A DNA stretch of 64,000 nucleotides from Imhoffiella fuscus (GCF_042682685.1 NZ_JBHUHX010000021.1:62001-126000); one strand, 5' to 3'; shown: positions 1-8,784, numbered from the stretch's first letter. A program made the numbers and translations. The notes: generated by a model not told the origin, from the sequence alone.

Positions 1-956
1 CGCGTCTGGCCAACGAACCCAGGAAGTTCAACATCTTCTTCGAGACCAAGGCCAACCTGACCAGGACGCAGGTCGGGCGGCTCAAGGCGGCGGGGGTCGG
101 CTGGATCCAGCCCGGCATCGAGGCGCTGCACGACCAGATGCTGAAGCTGATGAACAAGGGCACTACCAACGCGATCAATCTGCAATTGCTGAAATATGCC
201 TGCGAATTCGGATTGCGCGTGATCTGGCATGTGCTCTATCGCCTCCCGGGAGAGGAGGACGCCTGGCACGGCGAAAGCGCCAAGCTCGTCCCGCTGCTGC
301 ATCATCTGATGCCGCCGACGAATTTCGTCCCCGTGACCGTGCAGCGGTTCAGCGCCTACCACGACGATCCGGAGAAATACGGCCTCAAGCTTCAGGTCGC
401 GCCCGGTTACCTCGACATCTATCCGCTCGACGTGGAGCGGATCGGGCAACTTGCCTATTTCTTCGATAGCAATCTCGACTATCCCTCCGCGCACGACCGG
501 CACGATGGCTTTCTCGCATTGAACAAGGCCATTCGTGATTGGAAGCGTGCCTTCGCCAATGAGGATGCGCCGCCGATCCTCGGCATGCGCGACGAGGGAG
601 AGTCCATCTTCATCCTGGACACGCGTGCGTGCGCCACCGAACGGCGTTTCCGCCTGGAAGGCATCCAGGCCGATGTGCTGCGCTGCTGCGATCCCGCGCT
701 TCGCTCCGAGCGGCTGGCCCCGGTACTGGCCGAACATCATGGCCGGCGCTACACCGAGTCGGCCATCGCCCAGGCGGTCGAGGCGTTGCGCGAACGGCGT
801 CTGCTGGTCGAGGTGAGCGGCAAACTGCTCCAGCTCGCCGTTCCTGGCGAGATCCCGGATCTGCCGGCACGCTCGACCTTTCCGGGCGGCATCGATGCGC
901 CGCCCAATCTCGCCGCCTTGATCGGGGCCAGCGCGAAGACAGCGGTCGCGGCATGA
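1..956 (+). CDS. RiPP maturation radical SAM C-methyltransferase, 3' part
   Basis: The gene is open at the left edge; 317 residues are visible in the frame that starts at base 3. It closely parallels the C-terminal half of the complete gene that follows: both have the stretch (L/R)LMNKGT, then LKYACEFG, then a P-GE-DAWH segment and the same C-terminal layout. From that I call it a B12-binding radical SAM enzyme of the RiPP maturase 1 family (TIGR03975 type), which methylates unactivated carbons of ribosomal peptides. The [4Fe-4S]-binding cysteines lie upstream of the window, so they cannot be checked. Its TGA overlaps the next ATG by four bases (ATGA), so the two enzymes are probably translationally coupled. 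Confidence 0.8.
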   Translation, partial: RLANEPRKFNIFFETKANLTRTQVGRLKAAGVGWIQPGIEALHDQMLKLMNKGTTNAINLQLLKYACEFGLRVIWHVLYRLPGEEDAWHGESAKLVPLLHHLMPPTNFVPVTVQRFSAYHDDPEKYGLKLQVAPGYLDIYPLDVERIGQLAYFFDSNLDYPSAHDRHDGFLALNKAIRDWKRAFANEDAPPILGMRDEGESIFILDTRACATERRFRLEGIQADVLRCCDPALRSERLAPVLAEHHGRRYTESAIAQAVEALRERRLLVEVSGKLLQLAVPGEIPDLPARSTFPGGIDAPPNLAALIGASAKTAVAA

Positions 957-3031
957 TCGAGCGAGTGCTCGACGAACTGCTGGCCAAGGCCATGCCGCGC
1001 GAGGAGACGGATGTCTTCCTGGTTCGCATGCCCTTCCCGTCGCTGGAATATCCCTCCATGGCGCTCGGCCTGCTCAAGGCCGCGATCGCCGACCGGCCGC
1101 TCGACTGCCAGGTGGTCTATGCCGATCTGTTCTTCGCCGAACTGATCGGGTTACCCGCCTATCGCATGCTCAATATCGGCGACCGTTACGACATGCTCGG
1201 CGAGTGGGTCTTCGCCGGCGCCGCCTTCCCGGGTTTCGAGCCGGACAACAGCCGGCACGTCGAGCATTTCGCGACGGCCTTCTGCCGCAAGTTCACGGCC
1301 GACCCGGCGGCCGATCTCATCGCCGAGATCGTCGACGAACTCCACCTGCTGCGTCAGGCGGCGACCGGCTTTGTCCAGGCGCTGGCCCGCTTCATTGTCG
1401 CCAAGCGGCCGCGTTTGGTTGGATGCAGCTCCACCTTCGAGCAGCAGGTGGCCTCGATCGCATTGCTGCGGGCCATCCGCGCGCGTGACCCGAGCATCGT
1501 CACGCTGCTCGGCGGGGCCAATTGCGAGGCCGAGATGGGGCTGGCCACAGTGCGCACCTTTCCCTGGATCGACTATGTCTTCTCGGGCGAGGCCGATCTG
1601 GCGTTTCCGCACTTCTGCGATCTGCTCGTGGCGGAAGGGGCCGCCATCCCCACCGAGTCACTGCCGTTTGGCATGCTGAATCGCGAACTGGCCGAGCGGA
1701 TCGCCGCGCAACAGGAGGGGGGCGAACAGGTTCCGGTTCCACGCGCCATCCTGCGGGAGATGGACCGCTCGCCGGTCCCGGACTACGCGGACTATTTCGA
1801 GCAGATGGCGGCGATGTCCTACCACGACCGGATCACGACCGGGATGCTGCTCGAGACCTCGCGCGGCTGCTGGTGGGGCGAGAAGAAGCCCTGCACCTTC
1901 TGCGGACTGGCCGGTTGCGGCATGACCTATCGCTCCAAGTCCCCGGCGCGCGCCTTGTCGGACTTCGACCGCGTGACCTCCAGTTACCGCAAACGTCGCT
2001 TCGCCCTGACCGACTCGGTGCTGGACATGGGTTACTTCCATACCGTACTGCCCGAACTGGAGTCGCGCGGCGCGCCCTACAGCATCTTCTGCGAGGTCAA
2101 GGCCAACCTGTCCCGCGCGCGGATGCGTCAGCTGCATGCCGCCGGCATCCGCTGGTGCCAGCCGGGCATCGAGGGTCTGCACGATGCCATGCTTCGGCTG
2201 ATGAACAAGGGGACGGGGACGCTGATAAATGTCCAGTTCCTCAAATATGCCTGCGAGTTCGGCATCTACCCGATCTGGCACCTGCTGGTCTGTTTCCCCG
2301 GCGAGGACGATGCCTGGCATCTGGAGACTGCGGCCTGGCTGCCATTGATCTTCCATCTCCAGCCGGTCCAGGGGATCAAGCCGATCCGCTATGACCGCTT
2401 CAGCGCCTATCAGCGCCATCCCGAGCGTTATGGCATCGATATCGTCCCCTTCGATTGCTATCGAAGCATCTATCCCGAGGACGACGAGACCATCGGCCAA
2501 TTGGCCTATTATTTCCAGGATGCCGATCCGACCCGCCAATTCCAGTTCGGTGAGATCGACCGCCCGGGCGTGCAGGCATTGCTGCAACGCGAGCGTGAAT
2601 GGGGTGCGGCGCACCTGATCGGCGATCTGAAACCCATCCTGGCGATGACCGATCGTGGCGATGAGATCGCGATCCTCGACACTCGGCCTTGCGCCCCGCA
2701 GCGACGTTGCACCCTGACCGGTGCGCAGGCCCGGGTCTATCGTCTGTGCGAACCGGCGATCAGGATGGAACGTCTGATCGAGCGACTCGGCGAGGGCGAC
2801 GGGCCGGTGCTCGGCGAGACCGAGGTCCGGTCCATCGTCGCCGATCTCGTCGAGCGCAAACTGTTGCTCATGATCGCCGACGAGATGCTGGCCCTGGCCG
2901 TCGAGGGTCCGCTGCCCGACACGGAGCATCGCCGCCAGTTTCCTTCCGGGGACGCGCCATTGCCGACGCTGGTCGGGCTGCGCGCCGAGCGTCGACGCCG
3001 ATCATGGGGTGTCATCCAGCGTCTCGATTGA
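953..3031 (+). CDS. RiPP maturation radical SAM C-methyltransferase (B12-binding)
   Basis: A complete protein of 692 residues. Residues about 150-235 form a cobalamin-binding-type Rossmann region (VGCSSTFEQQ, then LLGGANCEAE, then a FSGEAD motif). The radical SAM cluster motif is C306-x7-C314-x2-C317 within RGCWWGEKKPCTFCG, typical of the RiPP maturase 1 family. The C-terminal domain (about 570-692) is probably a peptide-handling region. The expected role is SAM- and B12-dependent C-methylation of a ribosomally made peptide in the cytoplasm. The ATG at 953 was chosen because it gives a 4-bp overlap with the preceding homologous gene; the frame is open further upstream but that part is the shadow of the first gene. 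No precursor peptide gene is visible in the window. Confidence 0.87.
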   Translation: MIERVLDELLAKAMPREETDVFLVRMPFPSLEYPSMALGLLKAAIADRPLDCQVVYADLFFAELIGLPAYRMLNIGDRYDMLGEWVFAGAAFPGFEPDNSRHVEHFATAFCRKFTADPAADLIAEIVDELHLLRQAATGFVQALARFIVAKRPRLVGCSSTFEQQVASIALLRAIRARDPSIVTLLGGANCEAEMGLATVRTFPWIDYVFSGEADLAFPHFCDLLVAEGAAIPTESLPFGMLNRELAERIAAQQEGGEQVPVPRAILREMDRSPVPDYADYFEQMAAMSYHDRITTGMLLETSRGCWWGEKKPCTFCGLAGCGMTYRSKSPARALSDFDRVTSSYRKRRFALTDSVLDMGYFHTVLPELESRGAPYSIFCEVKANLSRARMRQLHAAGIRWCQPGIEGLHDAMLRLMNKGTGTLINVQFLKYACEFGIYPIWHLLVCFPGEDDAWHLETAAWLPLIFHLQPVQGIKPIRYDRFSAYQRHPERYGIDIVPFDCYRSIYPEDDETIGQLAYYFQDADPTRQFQFGEIDRPGVQALLQREREWGAAHLIGDLKPILAMTDRGDEIAILDTRPCAPQRRCTLTGAQARVYRLCEPAIRMERLIERLGEGDGPVLGETEVRSIVADLVERKLLLMIADEMLALAVEGPLPDTEHRRQFPSGDAPLPTLVGLRAERRRRSWGVIQRLD

Positions 3032-3081
3032 TCGACGTCGTTCCGAGGGGCTTTCCAGTCAACAAACGAGGGAGTCGATTC

Positions 3082-3471
3082 ATGTCCGCGAAACTCAGCA
3101 TTACCGGCGAGACGCTCTGTGTCGAGATGATCGGCTGGCACAAAATCTGGTCCTTCAAGGGCCAGATCAGCGTGCCGATCGGTCATGTCGAGTCGATCCG
3201 GATGGGTGGCGAGGAGGCGCGCGACTGGCTCTCCGGCATCAAGCTGATCGGCGCACGGGTACCAAAACTGATCAAGGCCGGAACCTTCCGCACCCATGGC
3301 GAACAGGTGTTCTGGGATGTGCGCGACCCCGACAAGGCGGTCATGATCGACTTGCATGATGAGAAATTCGCCAAATTGATCATCGAGGTCGCGGACCCAC
3401 AGGCCGCGATCGCCGAGGTCGAACAGGCGATCGCCCAGTCGGGTAAGAGCGGCACCGAGGGCGGGCAGTGA
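3082..3471 (+). CDS. Small PH-like domain protein, unknown function
   Basis: A 129-residue soluble protein with no signal peptide or membrane segment. The pattern (a string of beta-strand-like segments, an IGHVESIRM turn, then AGTFRTHGEQVFWDV, and a C-terminal amphipathic helix) resembles bacterial PH-like proteins of unknown function, in which the same GTF...G..VFWDV.DP core occurs. The ATG at 3082 follows GGAGTCG at 3071. It lies 50 bases after the radical SAM gene and overlaps the next gene by four bases (GTGA), so it belongs to the same operon. It could recruit substrate or partner proteins. The function is not known. Confidence 0.72.
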   Translation: MSAKLSITGETLCVEMIGWHKIWSFKGQISVPIGHVESIRMGGEEARDWLSGIKLIGARVPKLIKAGTFRTHGEQVFWDVRDPDKAVMIDLHDEKFAKLIIEVADPQAAIAEVEQAIAQSGKSGTEGGQ

Positions 3472-4538
3472 GTTGGAGCGGCTTCAGGACGCTCTTGATC
3501 GACAGCGGCTATCTGGCCTTCTATCTGGCCTGGGGAGAGGGCAACCGGCGGCGCGACGCCTGGCGCGAGCGCCATGCCGCGCTCGAATCGCCATTGCGTT
3601 CACTGGTGGGGCTGTTCCTGTGCGGCGAGCCGGTTCCGAGCGAGGAGGTTGCCGCGCTGCTCGACCCGGATGTCAGTGAGCGCCTGCACGCGGCAGGGAT
3701 CATCCGCACCCGCGATGGCCAGACAGAGAGCAACGGTTTCACGCTCGTCGTCGTGCGCTCGCTGCTGATCTTCTGTCAGGGCGGCATGAATCCGGCGGTC
3801 TATTTCGGCCGCGACAGTCTCGCCCTCGCTCTGTTTCAGGGCAGGCGCGACGGTGGCCGAACGCTCGATCTCTGCGCCGGGGGCGGCATCCAGGCCATGC
3901 TGGCGGCGCAGTTCGCGCGCGAATCGCATGCCGTCGAGGCCAATGCGACTGCCATCGCGCTGGCCCGGCTCCATCTGGAGCTGAACGGCCTGGCGGGACG
4001 TGTGATCCTGCACCAGGCACGGGTCGAGACGTTCGCGCCCGAATCGCTCGGCCCCTTCGACCTCATCACCTTCAATCCGCCCCTGATCCCGCTACCGTCG
4101 GCGTTGCCGTTGGCCGTCGTCAGCGACGGCGGTCCCGATGGTCTGGACGTGACTCGCGCCATCCTGCGCCGCTACGCCGCGTCCCTGGCGTCGGGCGGTG
4201 CCTTCGAGTTCATCGGTCTGGGCCTGGGGCGGGATGGCGTGCCCACCTTCGTCGAGCAGTTCTCCCAGGACGTTCTCGGCTATGCGGTCGAGGGCTTCGT
4301 CACCCTGTACGGACGCGAACCGCTCACCCTCGACGCCCCCCTGTACCGCAAGCTGCTGGTACAGCTTGCGCTCTATCACCGCCTGCCGGCAGAGATCTGT
4401 CACGCCATCTGCGACTATCACTGGGAACAGCTCGCGGCCAACGAATGGTGCCTGTTCTTCGCCCATCTGCGCCCCGGACCGACGCAGCGGCTGCAGGTCC
4501 ATGATATCGCCCAAGACCGCTGCAACTGGTTTCGCTGA
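3468..4538 (+). CDS. Class I SAM-dependent methyltransferase with NPPL motif
   Basis: A protein of 356 residues starting with GTG inside the stop of the preceding gene. The N-terminal 115 residues look like a winged-helix-type region (SPLRSLVGLFL...). The SAM-binding motif LDLCAGGG is at about 133-140, and motif IV is NPPL at 203-206. An NPPx motif is typical of enzymes that methylate planar amide or amine nitrogens (PrmC/HemK type). The position between radical SAM maturases and a kinase suggests a tailoring step on the same product, but this is inference; a housekeeping protein or small-molecule substrate is also possible. Confidence 0.78.
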   Translation: MSWSGFRTLLIDSGYLAFYLAWGEGNRRRDAWRERHAALESPLRSLVGLFLCGEPVPSEEVAALLDPDVSERLHAAGIIRTRDGQTESNGFTLVVVRSLLIFCQGGMNPAVYFGRDSLALALFQGRRDGGRTLDLCAGGGIQAMLAAQFARESHAVEANATAIALARLHLELNGLAGRVILHQARVETFAPESLGPFDLITFNPPLIPLPSALPLAVVSDGGPDGLDVTRAILRRYAASLASGGAFEFIGLGLGRDGVPTFVEQFSQDVLGYAVEGFVTLYGREPLTLDAPLYRKLLVQLALYHRLPAEICHAICDYHWEQLAANEWCLFFAHLRPGPTQRLQVHDIAQDRCNWFR

Positions 4539-5183
4539 ATGGACGCGTCGCGGCCCAGGGTCATCCTATTGAATGGCGTGAGCAGCGCCGGCAAGAGCAG
4601 CATTGCCCGGGCATTGCAGGAGACGCTGGACGGGCTCTATTTCTTCGTCGAATTCGACGGCTTTCTCGGCATGGCCCCAGCGCGTTACAAGAGCGACGCC
4701 GTGCTCTGGTCCGCGCATCAGGCGCGGATCATGACGGCCTATGGCACCGCTTTGCTCGCCTATCTGGACTGCGGACTGAACCTGATCCTCGACAATGTCC
4801 TGCCTTGCGGAAGCCACCTCTTGAGTCGACTGACCTGCATCCTGTCGCCCTACGAGGTCTATTTCGTCGCCGTACACTGCCCGCTCGTCGAATTGGAGTC
4901 GCGCGAACTGCGCCGTGGCGATCGTCCGGTCGGTCAGGCGCGCCTGCAGTTCATGAGCTATGGCGTTCACGAGCATGGCCACTACGATCTGCAACTGGAT
5001 ACCTCACGGTTCGGTCCGGTCGAGGCCGCCGCCCATATCAAGCAACGCGTCGAATCCGGACCCGCCCCCGAGGCGTTTGCCGCCTTGCGCGCCGAGGATG
5101 CGTGGATCGAAGGGCGGCGGATGGCGGCCGATGGAGACGATCAGCGCGACAGTCGCATCAGCGGTCGGTCGATGCGCGCCTGA
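4539..5183 (+). CDS. Chloramphenicol phosphotransferase-like kinase (CPT family)
   Basis: A protein of 214 residues whose ATG directly follows the preceding TGA. It has a P-loop GVSSAGKSS at 13-21, an Asp (D40 in FFVEFDGF) where the CPT family carries its catalytic base, and the family's C-terminal RGDRP(V/I)G...VH.HG.YDL..DTS pattern. CPT enzymes phosphorylate a hydroxyl of a small molecule using ATP. Known members give self-resistance to chloramphenicol producers, but many homologues have unknown substrates. Here the tight coupling to maturation enzymes makes a peptide product, or a self-protection role, plausible. Its last 43 bases overlap the convergent methyltransferase gene. Confidence 0.8.
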   Translation: MDASRPRVILLNGVSSAGKSSIARALQETLDGLYFFVEFDGFLGMAPARYKSDAVLWSAHQARIMTAYGTALLAYLDCGLNLILDNVLPCGSHLLSRLTCILSPYEVYFVAVHCPLVELESRELRRGDRPVGQARLQFMSYGVHEHGHYDLQLDTSRFGPVEAAAHIKQRVESGPAPEAFAALRAEDAWIEGRRMAADGDDQRDSRISGRSMRA

Positions 5184-5728
5184 TCCGTCGACCGCCCCAT
5201 CATGCGAAAGGTCGTGAAATCGGTATTCCATTCCATCAGGTTGAAATACCAAGCGAACTCCTGGCCATTGTGACCCTCGATATAGAGCACGTCGCAGCGT
5301 TGCGCGATCTCTGAGAGGAGCTTGTTCCGGTCTCGGAACGGGCTGGTATAGAGCACGGCCAACAGCAGGATGGTGTCGTAGCGCTCGTCGAGCACATCGG
5401 TCGCAAAAATGTCCTCGATATCGGCGCAGATGAAGCGAATGCCAGCGCGATGGCGGTCGTTGAGCGCCTCGGCCCGCTCGATCAGCGCCGGCTCGAACTC
5501 GACCCCCGTCAACCGGGTCGCCCCCAGACGCCCGGCCTCGAACAGCATACCGCCCAGATTGCAACCGAGATCGAGTACCGATTTGCCAGCGAAATCCACG
5601 GGGTCGAACATGCGTATCCGTTGCGCGCAGTCACGCGCACCGCTGATCTGGCCCAATTCCGGAAAAGACTGGTAGGTCTGTTCGCTGTTGCCGACAAAGT
5701 CGAAGAGCTTCTTCTTATTCGCAGACAT
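5141..5728 (-). CDS. Class I SAM-dependent methyltransferase
   Basis: A protein of 195 residues with motif I VLDLGCNLGG at 51-60, an acidic motif II (GVEFEPALI) and a C-terminal hydrophobic sheet. I preferred the ATG at 5728 (MSANKK) over the one at 5758 because an AGGA sits a suitable distance before it. It is transcribed towards the kinase gene and shares 43 bases with its end. The intergenic region 5729-5804 is divergent with the ABC importer. The substrate is unknown. It could be part of the tailoring set despite its opposite orientation. Confidence 0.72.
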   Translation of the reverse strand: MSANKKKLFDFVGNSEQTYQSFPELGQISGARDCAQRIRMFDPVDFAGKSVLDLGCNLGGMLFEAGRLGATRLTGVEFEPALIERAEALNDRHRAGIRFICADIEDIFATDVLDERYDTILLLAVLYTSPFRDRNKLLSEIAQRCDVLYIEGHNGQEFAWYFNLMEWNTDFTTFRMMGRSTDQARIDRPLMRLSR

Positions 5729-5804
5729 GATCGAATCCTGTGGTTTCGGCTGTTGCAAAAATCAGGTGGTATGAACATTGACAGAAATCGCCTAAGGTCA
5801 AGCG

Positions 5805-7058
5805 ATGCCAGTCAAATTCGCCCGAGTGCCCTTTGCCATCATTCTTCTTGCTCTGTCTCTGCCGGGCTGCGAGCGCGCGCCCGAGGGCGATGGGCCGCCG
5901 ATCCTCGGCTGGTACGTCTTCAAGGAACAGTCCGGCGCCTTCGAGCAGGCGGCCGAGCGCTGCTCCAATCGATCCCAGGGACGCTACCGCCTGACACTGG
6001 AATACCTGCCCACCGACGCCGATCTGCAGCGCGAGCTGCTGGTGCGGCGTCTCGCGGCGGGCGACCGGGATATCGATCTCATCGGCATGGACGTCATCTG
6101 GACCGCCGAATTCGCCGAGGCGGGCTGGATCCTGCCATGGCCCGGCGACCGGGCGGATCGGGTGCGAGAGGGGCGCATCGCCGGTCCGCTCGCCAGCGGT
6201 TCCTACCAGGGGCGTCTCTGGGCCGCACCCTTCACCACCAACACCCAGCTGCTCTGGTACCGCACCGACCGGGTGTCGGCACCGCCGCCGACCTGGGACG
6301 CCATGATCGACGCGGCCGAGTCGATCGGCCGAGGCGGTCTGATCCAGGCCCAGGGCGAGCGCTACGAGGGACTGACGGTCTTCTTCGTCTCGCTCCTCGC
6401 CTCGGCCGGCGGCTCGGTGCTGGACGAGAGCGGTCGCCGGGTCTCGCTGGAGACGTGGCCGACGCGCCGGGCGCTGGAGGTGATGCGGCGTCTGGCCCGT
6501 TCGTCCGCCTCGGATCCCTCCCTGGCGAGCCGCCGCGAGGACCAGTGCCGTTTGGCTTTCGAGAGCGGCGACTCGGCCTTCATGCTCAACTACACCTATG
6601 TCTGGCCGAGCGCCCGGGCCAATGCGCCCGAGGTCGCCGAGCACATGGGCTGGGTGCGCTGGCCCGCCGTGGATCCGAGCCGCGCGAGCCGGGTGACCGT
6701 CGGTGGAATCAACATCGGTGTCGGCGCCCACGGACGGAATCCGGACCTGGCCTTCGAGGCCGCCGAGTGTCTGGTCTCGGAGGCGAACCAGCGCCTGGCC
6801 GCCCGGCTGGGCGGTCTGCCGCCGACCCTGTCCAAGCTCTACGACGATCCCGAGATCCGGGAGGTCTTCCCCTTCGCCGAGGTGCTGCGCGCGACGCTGG
6901 CGGACGCGGTCCAGCGGCCGCGCACCCCGCTCTACAGCGACATCTCCATCGCCATCTCCCGCACCCTGCATCCCCTGAACGAGATCGATCCCGAGCGCGA
7001 CGTCGAGCGGCTGCGCCAGGCGGTGCGGCGCGCGCTCAACTCGGAGGGGCTGCTGTGA
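5805..7058 (+). CDS. Sugar ABC transporter substrate-binding lipoprotein (LpqY-like)
   Basis: A protein of 417 residues. A short signal peptide ends in a lipobox (LPGC, Cys22), so it is an anchored periplasmic lipoprotein. The mature part follows the family 1 extracellular solute-binding pattern, with a GMDVIWTAEFAEAGW segment and PFTTNTQLLWYRTD. The following two permeases and the ATPase complete an importer with the order of the mycobacterial trehalose system LpqY-SugA-SugB-SugC. The substrate is probably a disaccharide or compatible solute (trehalose, sucrose or glucosylglycerol); it cannot be fixed from sequence. AAGG before the ATG supports the start. A TTGAC-N14-GTCAA inverted repeat (5778-5801) just upstream might be an operator. 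Confidence 0.84.
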   Translation: MPVKFARVPFAIILLALSLPGCERAPEGDGPPILGWYVFKEQSGAFEQAAERCSNRSQGRYRLTLEYLPTDADLQRELLVRRLAAGDRDIDLIGMDVIWTAEFAEAGWILPWPGDRADRVREGRIAGPLASGSYQGRLWAAPFTTNTQLLWYRTDRVSAPPPTWDAMIDAAESIGRGGLIQAQGERYEGLTVFFVSLLASAGGSVLDESGRRVSLETWPTRRALEVMRRLARSSASDPSLASRREDQCRLAFESGDSAFMLNYTYVWPSARANAPEVAEHMGWVRWPAVDPSRASRVTVGGINIGVGAHGRNPDLAFEAAECLVSEANQRLAARLGGLPPTLSKLYDDPEIREVFPFAEVLRATLADAVQRPRTPLYSDISIAISRTLHPLNEIDPERDVERLRQAVRRALNSEGLL

Positions 7059-7936
7059 GCCGATCCGATCGGGACGAACGCCGGCTCGGCTGGCTGCTGT
7101 GCGCACCGGCGGTGCTGGCGATGCTGCTGGTGACGGCCTATCCCATCGGCTATGCGGTCTGGCTGTCGCTGCATCGCTACGATCTGCGCTTTCCCGACCG
7201 CCAGTCATTCGTCGGGCTGGCCAACTATGCGAGCGTCCTGACCTCGGAGGTCTGGTGGCGCGCGGTCTTCAACACACTCTTGGTTACGGTCGGCTCAGTC
7301 GCCGTCGAGCTGCTGCTCGGCTTCGCCCTGGCCCTGGTGATGCATCGGGCACTGGTCGGGCGCATCGCGGTGCGGACCGCCTCCCTGGTGCCCTATGCCA
7401 TCATCACGGTCGTGGCGGCACTAGGCTGGCGCTTCGCCTTCGATCCCACCACCGGGTTCGTCAATGCCCTGCTGGGGATCGACCAGGCCTGGCTCTCCGA
7501 GCGCTGGTCGGCCTTCTTCGTCATCATCGCCACCGAGATCTGGAAGACGACCCCGTTCGTCGCCCTGCTGCTCCTGGTCGGGCTGACCCTGGTGCCGCCG
7601 GATCTCATCCGCGCCGCCCGCGTCGACGGGGCGACGGCCTGGCAGCGGCTCCGCTACATCACCTTGCCGCTGGTGAAGCCGGCCATCCTGGTCGCCCTGC
7701 TGTTCCGCACCCTGGACGCCTTCCGCATCTTCGACACCATCTATGTCCAGACGCGCGGCGCCCAGGACACGGAATCGGTGTCCATCCTGGCCTATCAGGC
7801 GCTGATCGCGCGGCTCAACCTGGGGCTGGGCTCGGCGGTCTCGGTGCTCATCTTCATCGGGACACTCCTGATCGCGCTCTTCTACGTGCGTCTGTTCGGC
7901 TCCGGCGTGCTCGGACGGGCAGGGGGGAGGCGATGA
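7055..7936 (+). CDS. Sugar ABC transporter permease, SugA/MalF-like
   Basis: A protein of 293 residues with six predicted membrane helices and the permease EAA loop near residue 190 (IRAARVDGATAWQRLRYITL), which docks on the ATPase. The segments LVPYAIITVV, EIWKTTPF and LFRTLDAFRIFD are strongly reminiscent of mycobacterial SugA. The GTG start at 7055 overlaps the stop of the lipoprotein gene (GTGA), and its own stop overlaps the next ATG, so all three genes are translationally coupled. The reading frame extends far upstream only because the frame opposite the lipoprotein gene is free of stops. Confidence 0.85.
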   Translation: MSRSDRDERRLGWLLCAPAVLAMLLVTAYPIGYAVWLSLHRYDLRFPDRQSFVGLANYASVLTSEVWWRAVFNTLLVTVGSVAVELLLGFALALVMHRALVGRIAVRTASLVPYAIITVVAALGWRFAFDPTTGFVNALLGIDQAWLSERWSAFFVIIATEIWKTTPFVALLLLVGLTLVPPDLIRAARVDGATAWQRLRYITLPLVKPAILVALLFRTLDAFRIFDTIYVQTRGAQDTESVSILAYQALIARLNLGLGSAVSVLIFIGTLLIALFYVRLFGSGVLGRAGGRR

Positions 7937-8784
7937 GCGGGACGCCCGTCGAGCCCCAGGGTTCGCTGTCCGAGCGTCTCTTCTGGCGCTTCACCGTGCT
8001 GGTGCTCGTTCTCTATGCCCTGCTGCCGGTCGCCTGGCTGACCTCGCTCTCGCTCAAGCCCTCCGGCGACCTGACCGACCGCCGCTTCTTTCCGCGCTCG
8101 ATCAGTCTGGAGCACTATGCCGCCGTGCTCAGGGATCCACAGTTTCCGGCCGCACTGGGCAACTCGCTGGGGATCGGGCTCATCGCCACCGGGATCTCGG
8201 TGGCGCTCGCCACCCTGGCGGCCTATGCCATCGTCCGGCTGCGCTTTCCCGGACGCCAGGCGGTGCTGGTCGGGGCGCTGGCGGTCGCCATGTTTCCGCC
8301 CATCGCCGTCATCGGTCCGCTGTTCGATCTCTGGCGTCTGCTCGGGCTCTTCGACACCTGGATCGGGCTCGTTCTGCCCTACATCAGCCTGACCCTGCCA
8401 CTCGCCATCTGGACCATCGCCGCCTTCTTCCGCGAGATCCCCTGGGAGCTGGAGCAGGCCGCGCGCGTCGACGGCGCGACCCGGATGCAGGCCTTCCGGC
8501 TCGTCATTCTGCCCCTGGTCGCACCCGGCGTCTTCGCCTCCGCCATCCTGGTCTTCATCTTCGCCTGGAACGACTTTCTCTTCGCCGCAGCCCTGACCTC
8601 GACTACCGACTCGCGTACCGTCCCGGTCGCCATCGCCTTCTTCACCGGCAGCTCGCGCTTCGACCAGCCGACCGGCTCCATCGCCGCCGCCTCGGTGCTG
8701 GTGACCATTCCGGTGGTGGCGCTCGTCCTGGCATTCCAGCGCCGCATCGTCGCCGGACTGACGGCGGGGGCGGTCAAGGGGTAG
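7933..8784 (+). CDS. Sugar ABC transporter permease, SugB/MalG-like
   Basis: A protein of 283 residues, the second inner-membrane permease of the importer. It has an N-terminal helix after residue 15, the MalG-type segment LGNSLGIGLIATGISVALATLAAYAI, and an EAA loop EQAARVDGATRMQAFRLVIL near 180. It forms a heterodimeric channel with the preceding permease. The ATG at 7933 overlaps the preceding TGA (ATGA). A 41-base gap with a GGAGACATC ribosome-binding region separates it from the ATPase gene. Confidence 0.85.
   Translation: MSGTPVEPQGSLSERLFWRFTVLVLVLYALLPVAWLTSLSLKPSGDLTDRRFFPRSISLEHYAAVLRDPQFPAALGNSLGIGLIATGISVALATLAAYAIVRLRFPGRQAVLVGALAVAMFPPIAVIGPLFDLWRLLGLFDTWIGLVLPYISLTLPLAIWTIAAFFREIPWELEQAARVDGATRMQAFRLVILPLVAPGVFASAILVFIFAWNDFLFAAALTSTTDSRTVPVAIAFFTGSSRFDQPTGSIAAASVLVTIPVVALVLAFQRRIVAGLTAGAVKG

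Noticed and set aside
1..5728. A RiPP precursor gene inside the visible part of the operon
   Set aside because: No short open frame with a ribosome-binding site and repeated or Gly-rich core was found in the gaps, which are too small; it may lie upstream of the window.
5776..5804. TTGACA as a -35 box for the importer
   Set aside because: It lies only about 23 bases before the start codon, leaving no room for a -10 box and transcription start with a ribosome-binding site; better kept as part of a possible inverted repeat.
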